A stretch of 64,000 bases of DNA from Glycine soja (taxonomy: Eukaryota; Streptophyta; Magnoliopsida; Fabales; Fabaceae). A program made the position numbers and the translations under genes. The stretch spans positions 40,590,677 to 40,654,676 of the forward strand of contig NC_041018.1 of NCBI RefSeq assembly GCF_004193775.1, in the 5' to 3' direction. How positions within the stretch are numbered: the stretch's first letter is position 1; each line of letters begins with the position of its first letter. Under the pieces are notes generated by a model that saw only the letters and a program-made list of their open reading frames with translations, did no database searches and was not told the DNA's origin. Shown one piece after another: positions 25,126 to 35,959 of the stretch.

Positions 25126-25419
25126 AATTTACTAAAAAGACACTATCATGAAATATCCATTATTATAGTAAAAGATTCTTCAAATAAAAGCTATATTCCT
25201 AGGACCAGACTCAAATAGATGTCAATTCACATTTGGTTCAAAGTTCTACATGTCTTTATCCACATAATGAGGAATTTTACTAAAAAGACACATTTGGTTC
25301 AAACTTCTATCATGAAATATCTATTATTTTAGTACAAGTAGGAAATATATGATAAACTCAAATAGATGTCAATTCACATTTGGTTCAAACTTCTACATGT
25401 CTTTATCCACATAATGAGG
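25126..25419. repeat. 147-bp tandem duplication
   Basis: The 63-bp blocks 25210-25272 and 25357-25419 are almost identical and 147 bp apart. The preceding TTTACTAAAAAGACA blocks (about 25131 and 25278) have the same spacing, so a 147-bp unit was duplicated in tandem. No coding content. Confidence 0.85.
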
Positions 25420-26360
25420 TCGTTGGAGCAACACCTAGATCAACAATCGGAAACCTGCTTCTAAATTTTCACTGTTTCTCAATGTACCGAACTGACGAAT
25501 GACATCCAATTTTAAGGGCATATACTTAAAGATCATATAAAAGAGCAGCATAATTCTTCATTCCACCAAAGATGTAGATACCAAAAATTGACCTGACAAA
25601 GCCTGTTCAATATACTCTTTCCAATATACTAGTAGTCCATTGAGAAGACAAAGTGACAAAGATAAATTCTTCAAAAACATGTGAACAGCTCCCAATACCC
25701 ATGACATAGACACAAGCACACAAACACAATATAAATTCATTGCTCATCTATAAAATTTCTGATTAAACCTCACACACACTTGAAGAACTACCCTTCAAGT
25801 TGCACGACAGAAACAGCGAGAAGGAATTTGACATTACCAACTTACCCAATACCGTTGTTAGAAACAACAACCAATCAAGAACCCCATAGAAGTAGATAAC
25901 TTAGTCAAGAATGAAGTCAACCCCCCACAACATCCACAGCCTCCACATATTCATTATTCATAAAATCACTGAGAAGTATATAACTATCCACTTTGAAATC
26001 CCACAATTCAAAATCTAGTGAAAGATCACCAAAACATAAGAGGCCATGCTATAAAAGAACCAGTTAACCTCCCCCTCTTACATTTCCCAAAAGAAAAATC
26101 AAGTCTAACACTAACAGAACACCACACTGTCAAAAACAAGTCCAAAACCCACAAAGGTCAGTCCATAATGAACATAAAACAATGATTGTATCAAGGGTAA
26201 TAAAACCGGAACCTAAATAGTGTGCTCTTCCACCGCTGCAGAAGAAACAGGTTCACAGTTCAATCCATATTTCCTGTGATCAAATCCAGAAAATTAAAAG
26301 TATAAACAAAGTCATACAAGACATTTAGGTTTATCTGCGGCCAAATCTAATTCACTATTG

Positions 26361-26504
26361 CCAGAAAGGCATAATATTTTATTGATTCAATCTTCAATCA
26401 GCAACACCATGGAAATAAAACTCATCTGGAATCCAGAAAGGCATAACTATTTATTGATTCAATCTTCAATCAGCAACACTGCGGAAATAAAACTCATATG
26501 GAAC
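26361..26504. repeat. 72-bp tandem duplication
   Basis: Units 26361-26432 and 26433-26504 both run from CCAGAAAGGCATAA through TTGATTCAATCTTCAATCAG to a GGAAATAAAACTCAT end, with only a handful of differences. A diverged match to this unit lies near 30685-30760 in the last module of the array. Confidence 0.85.
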
Positions 26505-27670
26505 CTAGCATGTGGCAAATGAATAAATACAAGTAGATGATTAAATCAAGTGGTTATAATAACCAACAATAAGATAGCCCACTTCAACAGCCAACCCACA
26601 CCATGTGAGACCCAACGCAAAAAAGGGATAAGTAATTTGAGATATGAAGCAAAAGACAAATTCCAAGAATTCTAAATCCAGGGTAGTGATCACCAAATCA
26701 TGTAATAAGATAGCCACTGCTTTCACAACACCACATTTCCACCACTACTTGACTTCCCTGTGAGACCAAAAGCAGAAATCAAAGAGGAAGTAAGTCGAGA
26801 AATACCCATAGTAGACCCAAGAAAATTGCAAAGTTGAAGACAAATTTGAGAGTTTGATCTGGGGTAGACATCACCAAATCATGCGGAGACTGGATGCTAT
26901 GCAGAATGCAACACAAAACCATACATTGCAAGAGGTTTAAAACTCAATCCATATGCCTCATGATCAAATTCAGAAACTAACAATACTGAAGATCCCATTG
27001 AAGAAAAATCAAATTCATCTAGACTTGTTAGCCATTCTAATATGCTGCACGGATGAACATAAATCAGCAAATGCTGCAAACGAAAAGCCAATATCCACGA
27101 TCAACACAACATAACATTTAAATGGTATTCATATAATTGAATAGAAATAGAAAATCATAAAATTCTCCTATGCCTTGAAAATTCTTACTATTATTTTTTA
27201 ATGGGTGAAATTGTTGAATACTCTTATAGTTCCTGTTAGAACCACACAATAACTCTGACACTGACACTACCAGGTTACCGTACAGCATCAAAACACAGAA
27301 CAAACACATAAGAAAATAAAGAATGTGAGAGTAGTAAAACCTAAGGCTTCACAGGAAGTCCATCAATAATCTTCAACCCACTGCCTTCCACAGCCAGCAA
27401 ATATCCATTTGCTTATCTTCCCAGTAATCCCCACGGGAAAGTCACACAGAATATAAAAAACGCTCATGATAAACATCAAAAGATATAAAAATGAAAAGAA
27501 AATATAAGGATTCAAAAACCAAGAGAGGCATCGCCAAACCGTGCATGAGCCTCAATGTGACACAAGACCTTACACAAAACCATTCCAAACATTACACTAC
27601 AGAAAACAAAGGTATTCATTGCTTATGTTTCGCAATCATAGGATTATGAACACTTGTTCCAAGGGGTGAG

Positions 27671-29370
27671 AATGAAGAGAGAGAGAGAGATAGAGAGAGA
27701 AACAGGGAGAGAGTGGGGGGGGGGGGGGGGTGAGAGAGATAGAGAGTGGATGAGAGTAGGATCCCGGCAGAACCATGCCGGAAATGGATATGGCCAGCAG
27801 GTGGAAAGGCGAAAAACAAATTGGAGGGATGCATCTAATATTCATTCCTTCTTTTTCACAAGATTCCCTGAGGAGATGAATGAATCAGACATATGGTATG
27901 AGTTTAAAAAATGGGGGGATGTCAGAGAGGTTTTTTATTGCAAGAAACAATAATAGGTGGGGTAAGAGATACGGCTTCGTGAGATTCAAGGGGGTGAAAG
28001 ATGTAACAAGGTTGGAGAGAAAACCGGATAGCCTGGTAGTACGGGGATTAAAAATGCATGTCAATACACCAAAGCATGGAAGAGAGAGGGTGACACTGGA
28101 AGAAGTCAGTCGGGGAAGACGACAGAAAAAGGGACATGAAGAAGCCAACGGGAAAGACAAGCACAAGATGGAAGGCAACCATGTGGATACGAAGATGAAA
28201 CAATTCCAACAGAAGAAAGAGGCAACCTCATATGTGAAGATCTTGATGATCGAAGGAAGAAACACGGCACCAAGAAGATTTCTCAAAACCCGAGCCTAAC
28301 TGGTGTTGTATCTCACTCGTCGGTGCAGCTGAACATAAATGTGGAAGAAAAGACATGGTTAAGAAACACACGGGTAAGAAGACTGAAGAACCTTACGCTG
28401 TTTGATAGAATGGAAGACGATTTCATGTGGAATGGAGGTGAAGACATCACGCCAAAATATATTGGCGATGACATGATATTGCTAATGGGACTTAGAGAGA
28501 CCAGAGCTACACCAATGGCTAAGGAAGCAAATGAGCAAGGCTCATCCTCACTAGAAAAATGGACCCCTCAGCTGAGAATTGGCTATCGCCTAGTCTAGTT
28601 GTTGTGTTGGGGTATACCTCTGCATGCCTGGGATTTGGAGCATATTAAACAGATTATGACGGCAGTAGGAGAAGTGGTGGAGGTGGATGACGAAATGGAT
28701 GAACTCCATAGGATGGACAAGGCGCGGATATTAGTGAAGACACCATGGTAGCCATTAATTCAGCACAAGGTCTCCCCATGGATTAATGGGGTTGAATACA
28801 CTGTGCATATAGTTGAAGAAACATGTTACAATCTGGATAGATGCAAATGTCGGGAAAAAAGCTTTATAGGCTCGATGGAGGAAATAAGTTCTGACGATAG
28901 TGAGAGTGAAATAGGGACGCAAATGGTGATCGAAGGTATAACGCTAGAAACAGACCCGTCGGAGGAGGACATTCCTTCGAGCACAGACGGTGATGAGCAA
29001 AGTTGACGACACACGGAGGAGCGACGGACTGAAGGTCAAAATCGCCACAAAGAACCACAGGTTAATAACAGGGAGTCACCGACATGAGCTCAGGAATGGG
29101 TCACATCCGATACCTGCAGCGAACAAAAACAAGTTGACCAAAGCAACCAAAGGCATGATAAAAGTGAACAAACACAGGCACAAAGGACAACAACTGAGCC
29201 TAACCACAACCTCATCTACCGAAAAGAAAAGGAGGACAAAAGCAACAAAAAGAGGTCAGAAGAGGAGTCAATAAAGGAGATACACCTAAGAACACCAAAG
29301 TGCACAAAAACATAAGTTACCTATCAACAAAGCTTCATCTAAGAAACAAGGAAACAAACTAATTTAAAAA
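27671..29370 (+). mobile_element. LINE remnant carrying only ORF1
   Basis: A purine-rich leader with GA repeats and a long G-run (27671-27750) leads into a plus-strand ORF1 of RRM-type plant LINEs. An A-run at about 29365-29373 may be the 3' end. No ORF2 sequence follows, unlike the usual 5'-truncated LINE copies. I could not find a target-site duplication. Confidence 0.65.
27760..29275 (+). pseudogene. LINE ORF1 (RRM plus DUF4283-like), broken
   Basis: From about 27840 the plus strand reads FFFTRFPEEMNESDIWYEFK and then RWGKRYGFVRFKG, the two RNP motifs of an RRM as in ORF1 of plant LINEs. A one-base shift separates them (27654-27953 frame to 27880-28299 frame). From about 28600 come GIPLHAWDLEHIKQI and KARILVKTPW, typical of the DUF4283-like region of these ORF1 proteins, interrupted by stops near 28600 and 28750. 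An acidic/serine tail (SSDDSESE) and a basic C-terminal part follow to 29272. ORF1 proteins bind the element's RNA. This one is disabled by frameshifts and stops. Confidence 0.75.
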
Positions 29371-31035
29371 AAAATATACAAATTCTGATCTCTTGCTGAT
29401 ATAATATGTTAGATCAACAGTTCCAGGCAACTCAGTGTCTCTTAAGTTTGAGAGAAATCAACAACTTTGGTGGCATCTCAAGACTTGCTATAGTTTATAA
29501 CAACAGCTGTCAACCTTGCCACATACATATATTGATTGGTGAATACAATATATAGTCATATTAATGGGTCAATACAAGTTATATAATCAGAAACTCGTAT
29601 GTTAGAAGACTAAAAAGATCAAAAGTTCAATGCATTTGACATGATCAATCAAATAAACAAGACAAAATAAACTCATCTGCTAAAATGATATATCCCCCCA
29701 TCGAGTAATATAACTTGTATTGACACATCTAAAAAATTAAATTAAATAAACCAAAAAAAAAACTATCTGAATCAAAAGATTAGTTGCGGCAATAAGAAGT
29801 TACCTAGAGCCAACAATCGCCCAAACCATGCTTCATTGCTAGAAAAACTTAGTAGATTTAACAACAACATTTTTTAAGAACCATTGAACACCATTCAATA
29901 TTAGCTAAAGTTTATCACAATAACACTATTGAACCAGTATTTCCATGCCTCAGTAACGGAAAAAATGACTCCTATAGCAAATGGGAGGTTTCGTGTCACT
30001 GTGACGAGGAGGATATTCAATTAGAAGATGAGATACTATAGACTACTAAAAAATTATCAAGAAAACAGTAAAAAGGAATAGTAGAATTTCTCCAAACCAA
30101 GAACGTCATCAAATCAAGGAGTCAAACACCCAATCACGCTGTCCTAAATTCCTCCTGTGACATTTTAACAATCCCAAATGCATAATACTTTGATTGATCC
30201 GATCCTGTTATAAACCCACACAAGAACTCCCACACTACTAGATAGAAAGCAATAGCCAGTCCAAAACGAACAAACAATAAAATGATGAATGTAAGGGACT
30301 AAATGTAGTAAAACCTAAGGCTTCACCATAGAATGTGTGTCGAACTGTCAATAATCTCCCGCCACAGCTTTTCCACAGCCTGCCTACCACACATCCGTTG
30401 CTTATCTTCCCTGTAAGATCCAAGCGGAAGTCACGGAGAATTAAATCAAGAAAACTAAGCGAAGCAAAGAAACAAAAAAAAGACAAAGCCAAGAATATTC
30501 AAAACCCCAGTAGACACCACCAAATCATGGACGAGGATTGATGCTCTACACAGAACGTTATTACGCGAAACTATTCCGAACACTACGCTGTAGAAAAATA
30601 GGTTCACAATTAAATCCGTATGTTTCGTGATCAAGTCCAGGGAAATTAAAATAATAGAGGAAACTCAAAGTAGAAATTAGTTATATCTTATGCAGTTAGC
30701 CGTTTAAATCCACCGTTTAATCTTTCAATCGGACACGGAAATCTCATCGTGCTGCAAACCAATGAAACACAATCAATTTCTTCAGATCTTCAATCCAGTA
30801 AAACAGCATATCATCAACCGGCAAAACCCTATACAAAGTCGATTAAGATCGGAACCAGCAAGAAGAAGCATAACAATCCACAAAGCAAAACCAACACCAC
30901 AACTCGATTACGGGAACAGATCGAAATAATCAGAACAAGAGAACATGGAAAAGATGAAGAACAGACAACAAAAGCATGAAAGCTAGGAGAAGAAACCCAA
31001 ACCTACTTTGGCTCGAGGAAAAGAAGTTGGGCCAT

Positions 31036-31052
31036 GGGGGATTTATACAGAA
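31036..31052 (-). promoter_or_regulatory. Candidate TATA box, minus strand
   Basis: On the minus strand CTGTATAAATCC lies about 30 bp ahead of GCCCAACTTCTTTTCC, and a donor-like AAGTAGGT follows soon after. This would be the promoter of a minus-strand transcript running into the exon-like array. The upstream pyrimidine-rich CTGACCCTCCC also fits a plant core promoter. Confidence 0.4.
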
Positions 31053-31059
31053 AGGGAGG

Positions 31060-32400
31060 GTCAGGATTGACGGCTGAGATTACACAGTAGGTGGAAAATC
31101 CAACGGTGATGATGCAATTTAAATAAAGACGTTGGAGCGGCTTTGCTGAATAGGAATCCGTTGGGCGCCCTTATCTTTTGCGGACCTATTGATCTTTTCA
31201 TTAGGTAATTATATTTATTATTGATATAAGAAAATCACAAGCCTATTGATCTTTTCCTATTTCGGTCACCAGAATTGTGTACAAACAAGTTTAACCAATT
31301 TCTAATAATGGAAATTTTTTTCTCTTGTAAAAAGAAAAAACACGTTAATATAATTAATAAATATTTATATATAATAAATAATAATATAGGTTTATATAAT
31401 TAATTTTAATTACATATAATCGTGTTGATTAATAATAAATAAATATTATACTTTATTTAATAATAACTATATTATTATATATTATATTTTAAAATATTTT
31501 TTTCAGAATGGATTTACATTAAGAAAATGTTTTGTGAGTACTCTTTTAAATGTGTTATTGCTTTGCTCTAGAAACTAAAATAGTGAATTTAGGTTAAGAA
31601 AATTTTCATTTGTGTTATGCTCATTTCATCATCGATTTTAGCATCTACCACAAACAAGACATGCATTGTCTTTTTTTTTTTCATTTTTTTCCAATATGAT
31701 ACAAAATCTCCTCACCAATAAAATTGATATTTTAGTTATTTATTTGTTTAGTAAATTAATTTTAAGTTTTAGTTTTTAGTTTTTTTCATCTGTGTAAGAA
31801 AGATGAGCATGACCCTTTTGTTACAATCTGTCACAACATTTCCTATATGTTATAATCTTACTTCCCTCGTGTTGCGAACTTTATGTTTGAAGTTGTAAAC
31901 ATTGGATTTCTGTGCCCATTGGTGGACTGCGACCATTTTGGTATATGCTGTAATGTTACTTCACTCACCTTACGTACATTAGGTCCAAAGGATTTGCATA
32001 TTCTATTGAAGATGACATGAAGGAAGGAAACCAAGGATATGGCTATGGTTTAGAAGCAAAAGTTGATTGTAAAGATTACTTGTAACTATTCATTGTGTGT
32101 TTCACATGACCATTTTCCTTGCCATCATTTGCTGCCCCTGGAGTAATTGCTACATGTCTGACAGGAGAGATCTATTCCAACAACTACATATGGCAGCATT
32201 TATTTATTTTCACTAAATAAAATGGGTAAAGCAATATCACAATTTATGAAAACGTTGTTGTTATTATAGAAATTTGTATAGGGAAACAGGTCCAAAGCAA
32301 AATCTCTTTTTTGTTTGATTTGCCTTTCTATATCCTTTCTGAAATAACCTAATCAAAGAACTCACAGTAAACAGTAAATACTAAATACAAATTATAATCA
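31060..32400. other. Intergenic, no gene recognised
   Basis: AT-rich spacer. The stretch 31310-31510 is almost pure A/T. Part of 32400-32549 is probably the 3' untranslated region of the DUF616 gene. Confidence 0.55.
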
Positions 32401-32549
32401 TTCACTGGCTATGAGAGAAAAGGGGGTGAGATAGAAAAAAAAAAAACACATATACCTGATTCAGATTGGCTAAAGAAACTAATGAAGTAAGGAATGAGTT
32501 AGATGAAAATGCAGGTAGGCATTCATTGCTTTGAACAAATTTTATTAAA

Positions 32550-35500
32550 TCAGCTTTGCAAAGGTTTGGCCTTGCGGACATGGCCCATACTATTGACAAG
32601 ATCCTTGCGGGTACAGACAGGAAACATATTGATATTTTTGAATGCTTTCAGCCGCCACAGGACATACGGGAAGCTGAGCTGATCCCTGGAAGTGAAGCGA
32701 GCCACCTCATTAAACCAGACGCACATCAATAGATTAGTTACTGGTGTATGCTTCCTGACGATAACAGAGGCTTCACATAGAGCTGCACAGCACAAGTATG
32801 ATCAAACATTTTACAAAATATTGGTGCAAAGGTGAAAGGTGGGAATACAATCTAATGCAAGTCAAAGTTTGGCAACAGACTCAATGAGAGGATTGGAATC
32901 GATTGACATGATGAAGTAGAACATGAATTCTTCTTTTACAAAGAAAAGAAGAAAAAGGTTAAAATTACTCTAAGCCAGTGTTGTTAAACAGCGGCCAAGG
33001 TGCCACCATGGCAGAATGGCATAAAAATATGATCTCTGCATACCTTTTTTCCCATTAAATCTCTTGTCTTCAGGCAAGCCATCTTTTCTGTATTGATTCA
33101 GTTGCACTTCAACTTCCTCTGGCTTGGCTTTGTTCTTCTTGACAACAGCCTTAGCCTCATCATAGACACTACTGCGAGCTCCATGTTCTGATATAGCAAG
33201 TAAAGAATTTGTGCGCCAAAGGAGTGCTTCCAACACACCTAGTGGGTCTCTCCGGAATTGGGACTTGGAGTCTACCCAAATTGAGTATTTTGCTTGAGGA
33301 AAAAGACGATGGCTTAACATCTGAAAGATATCCAAGTGCACACGTAGTTTAAAAAGGGAACAAAGGAAAATTTTATCAGAGGATAATACACCCCCAAAAA
33401 AAGAACAAGTAGAGAATAACAGAGCATTCTAGCCATATACAACAATAACAAAAGCCTCATGTCATTAAGCGAGGTTGGCTACATGCACACAACACCCCTC
33501 TGCTTGGTTAAAGACTAATTTTTCAGAGATCTATTAAAGGAATAAATCTTATTTTATCATTGACAAATAAAGCATATGTCAATGTGTATAATTCATGGAG
33601 TTAATGTGGATTAAAAAGAGTTAATGAAGGACAACAACAATTTTTTCCATGCATTTCCATGCAGGGTATGGAAAAGAAAAAAAAAAGAATCTTCAGAGAA
33701 GGAATGGGTAGGACATGGAACTGTTTTAATACCTATCAAGACATAGTAAATGGCATACAAAAAGAAGACACCAGGCTTCAAAAGATTTAATACCTTGGGA
33801 ATTTTACCATTCAACCTTTGGTCCGCAAAAGGAAGATCCCGAACAACAACAACACGCCATTTTCCAATAAATCCATTTTCCCCAATTCTGCGCTCCACTA
33901 ATTCCTGCGCTTTCAGGGTGATTTCATCCCAGAATGCTACATAGCAAACCTGCATACCACTAAAAAGATTTGACAAATAAGATCAGCGACTTCTAACATA
34001 TATTAACAATAAACTTTTATACTGTTTATATAACCTTCTTAAGCGAAGCCTCAGACACTCCGATCGGTTGATAGAGATCATCTCCACCGCCAAATGCACA
34101 AGTAGATACAACAACTTTGCAACCTTGCATGTAACTTTTATCTTCATCAGATATCTTAAACCCCCCATTCACACTGTAGAACCCACAATGTATCGCCATT
34201 GTTTCTTTCTTCTGCATGAAGATGAAGAAGCAAAGGGTAGGGTAGGGTAGGGTATACACATAAACAAAAGGCCAAGCAGTGAAAGCAAGTAGCTAAAAGT
34301 GTGAACCAAACCCAGCTCATTACCTCAAAACTTTGATCTCTCTGCTTAAATGTTTGATTTCCAGTAAACAAATTAAACCTCGTGTCCTCTGTACGCAATT
34401 GAGACAACGTAACACTCCCTCCTACAAAAGACCGATCACTCTCTGACATGTATAAAACTTCACCAACAGGAACACTAGAAGATTCTTCTTCCACAGGGAT
34501 ATCCAGTTGCTCAAGCTTCTCGGGTGGTAGGAGCTTCAAGCAACCTGATTGGGATTAAAACCACACATCATATTGAACACCCCTATCTTATGAATCTTGA
34601 AAGGAAAAATTAAAATCGTCCCGCCGAGAATTGTCAACCCAGCATCCACCCAGACAATTAACAACTTTTAAGTCACAACAATAGATATTTCAATAACCTT
34701 AGACACTATTAACTATTAGTGCCACAAGTACAGATTAAAATTCTATACACATATTCATTTACTCTTAACTACTTCTGAGGCAAAGTTAATCCCCAGTAAA
34801 CATTCCAATAACCTCACAACACTATTCACTACTTCCGAGACATACTTATCCATTAGTAAAACAAGCACATAAGACATTTCAACACACTATTAACCACTTG
34901 TTAGACATATTTAACTATTAGTATCACAAGTACAAAATGATAGCAGTTGTATACAAATATTCACTTAGCTTTAACCACTCGTCATTGGAGATATAAGGTT
35001 GGTTGGGTAGTTAAGAAAAAAGTAAAGACGGAAAAGGTCTTAGGTTCAATTCCTCTTGTTTACAAAAACTAACAAACTAACAATTAACATTTGTCAATAA
35101 AAAAACAATCATTAGACATTTCAATAACAACATGACAATATTAACCACTTGTGACTTGTGAGACATATTTAATCATTAATGCACTATTTTTTTAATTTTT
35201 TTTGCTGACCATGTTATTGGTACGAAGAAGTCCTCACCGAAAAATAGTAACTAAATAGTAACTAATCTTTGTTGGGGACTATAAGCACATGGATATTTCT
35301 CTTCCAACACTTATTTCATACCCAAAGGCTAGTGAGGATTCAAACCTTAAACCATTTAGTAAAGAGATACAAATTGCTACCACTTGTGTCAATCTCGCTA
35401 CCACTTGTGTCGATCACAATTGATTAATGCAGCAATTATAACTTATACTACAATGACATTTATTTACTCTTAGAAACTCCTAAATGGTACATTAATAATT

Positions 35501-35898
35501 CTACTAATATATTGAAATAGAGAGGAAAGGGACTTACGTTCTCTGACACCAGCGACAACATGGGTGGTGGGATCGAGGCGATTCAAGTTTGCGGGGGGTT
35601 CCTTGCGAAATGTGGGACTAGATCTATCAGCTTTATTAATGGGTATTTCTATGTTTAAACTAGGACTTCGGGCAATTCGGGTGGCCTCGAATATGAGCAA
35701 ACCCACAGTGGGAACAATGATGAGAAGCATCCAGTATCTGAGAAGCAGCTTCCTCAGCAATCGTCTGTTCCCGAGTTTCTTGCGCTTCCGTCGCGCGCGG
35801 ATCCGCATCCGACCCAGCTCGTCGGGTTCGTCATCCGAGACGGAGATCGACACACTGTTGTTGTTGCTGTTGTTGTTGTTGCTGCTGCTGTGGAACAT
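32550..35898 (-). CDS. DUF616 family protein, TOD1-like
   Basis: Six exons with GT-AG junctions in phase: 35538-35898, 34324-34544, 34035-34211, 33794-33949, 33044-33320, 32550-32782; 474 residues. The N-terminus is low-complexity Asn/Ser, then a basic stretch (RARRKRKKLGNRR, about 35-46) and one membrane segment (about 53-72), giving a type II Golgi-style topology. The DUF616 domain follows: GFYSVNGGFKISDEDK, CKVVVSTCAFGGGDDLYQPI, RRDPLGVLEALLWR, and near the end WFNEVARFTSRDQLSFPYVL. The last residues VRKAKPLQS fit the family end. Within the family, Arabidopsis TOD1 has been reported as an alkaline ceramidase, whereas MUCI70 is annotated as a probable hexosyltransferase in mucilage and cell-wall synthesis. 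The length is closer to TOD1. The biochemical role cannot be decided here. Confidence 0.9.
34985..35105 (+). mobile_element. Possible tRNA-derived SINE
   Basis: In intron 1 of the DUF616 gene, GGTTGGTTGGGTAGTTAAG resembles a pol III box A and GGTTCAATTCC, about 35 bp on, resembles box B. Together they fit the head of a tRNA-derived SINE. The tail and target duplication are not clear. Confidence 0.35.
35235..35425 (-). mobile_element. Possible tRNA-derived SINE, minus strand
   Basis: On the minus strand AAGTGGTAGCAATTTG (box A-like) is followed by GGTTTGAATCCTC (box B-like). The piece lies in intron 1 of the DUF616 gene. Its head is directly repeated: GCTACCACTTGTGTC at about 35376 and 35397 on the plus strand. 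The far end, near a poly-pyrimidine run, is not defined. Confidence 0.35.
35855..35890 (-). repeat. Trinucleotide repeat coding Asn/Ser
   Basis: A CTG/TTG run on the plus strand, read as AAC/AAT/AGC codons on the coding strand. It encodes most of the Asn/Ser stretch at residues 4-15 of the DUF616 protein. Such runs often vary in length between alleles. Confidence 0.85.
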
Positions 35899-35959
35899 TG
35901 TGGAAGATTTGGCCTAAGACGATAAGAGTGGAAGAGGGGAACTGAAACAGCAAATGATA

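Larger units (their letters stand above)
27220..30650. repeat. Two diverged copies of a ~440-bp module
   Basis: Copies at about 27220-27650 and 30205-30650 share, in order: TTCCTGTTA..A-type left end, GTAGTAAAACCTAAGGCTTCA, GCTTATCTTCCC, CACCAAATC or CGCCAAACC, and a run ending TATGTTTCG. The LINE ORF1 remnant lies between them. They belong to the exon-like module array. Confidence 0.7.
26215..31050 (-). other. Array of repeated exon-like modules, function unknown
   Basis: A minus-strand module recurs with strong divergence. A pyrimidine-rich acceptor-like stretch precedes GGGAAG(T/A)(C/T)AAG..., an exon-like piece follows, and downstream is GTGAAGCCTTAGGTTTTACTA in two copies. Upstream are blocks like CATGATTTGGTGATGTCTAC and one ending GAACCTRTTTNTTCTRCAG. 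The GGGAAG block is seen near 26755, 27415 and 30410, with a weaker one near 26595. The GAACCT block is near 26240 and 30600. Reading frames are not conserved between copies, so these look non-coding. Subtracting the LINE remnant inside (about 27650-29370), the 27415 to 30410 distance is near twice the 26755 to 27415 spacing of about 660 bp. A promoter-like TATA lies at the right end. I do not recognise the locus. A non-coding RNA gene, a decayed gene with duplicated exons and an unknown repeat family are all possible. Confidence 0.35.

Noticed and set aside
27616..27845. Ser/Leu/Pro-rich minus-strand frames
   Set aside because: They are the reverse reading of the GA-repeat and G-run leader of the LINE remnant.
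30785..30830. TGATGA and CTGA boxes suggesting a C/D snoRNA on the minus strand
   Set aside because: The boxes are only about 25 bases apart, too close for a normal C/D snoRNA, and there is no terminal stem.
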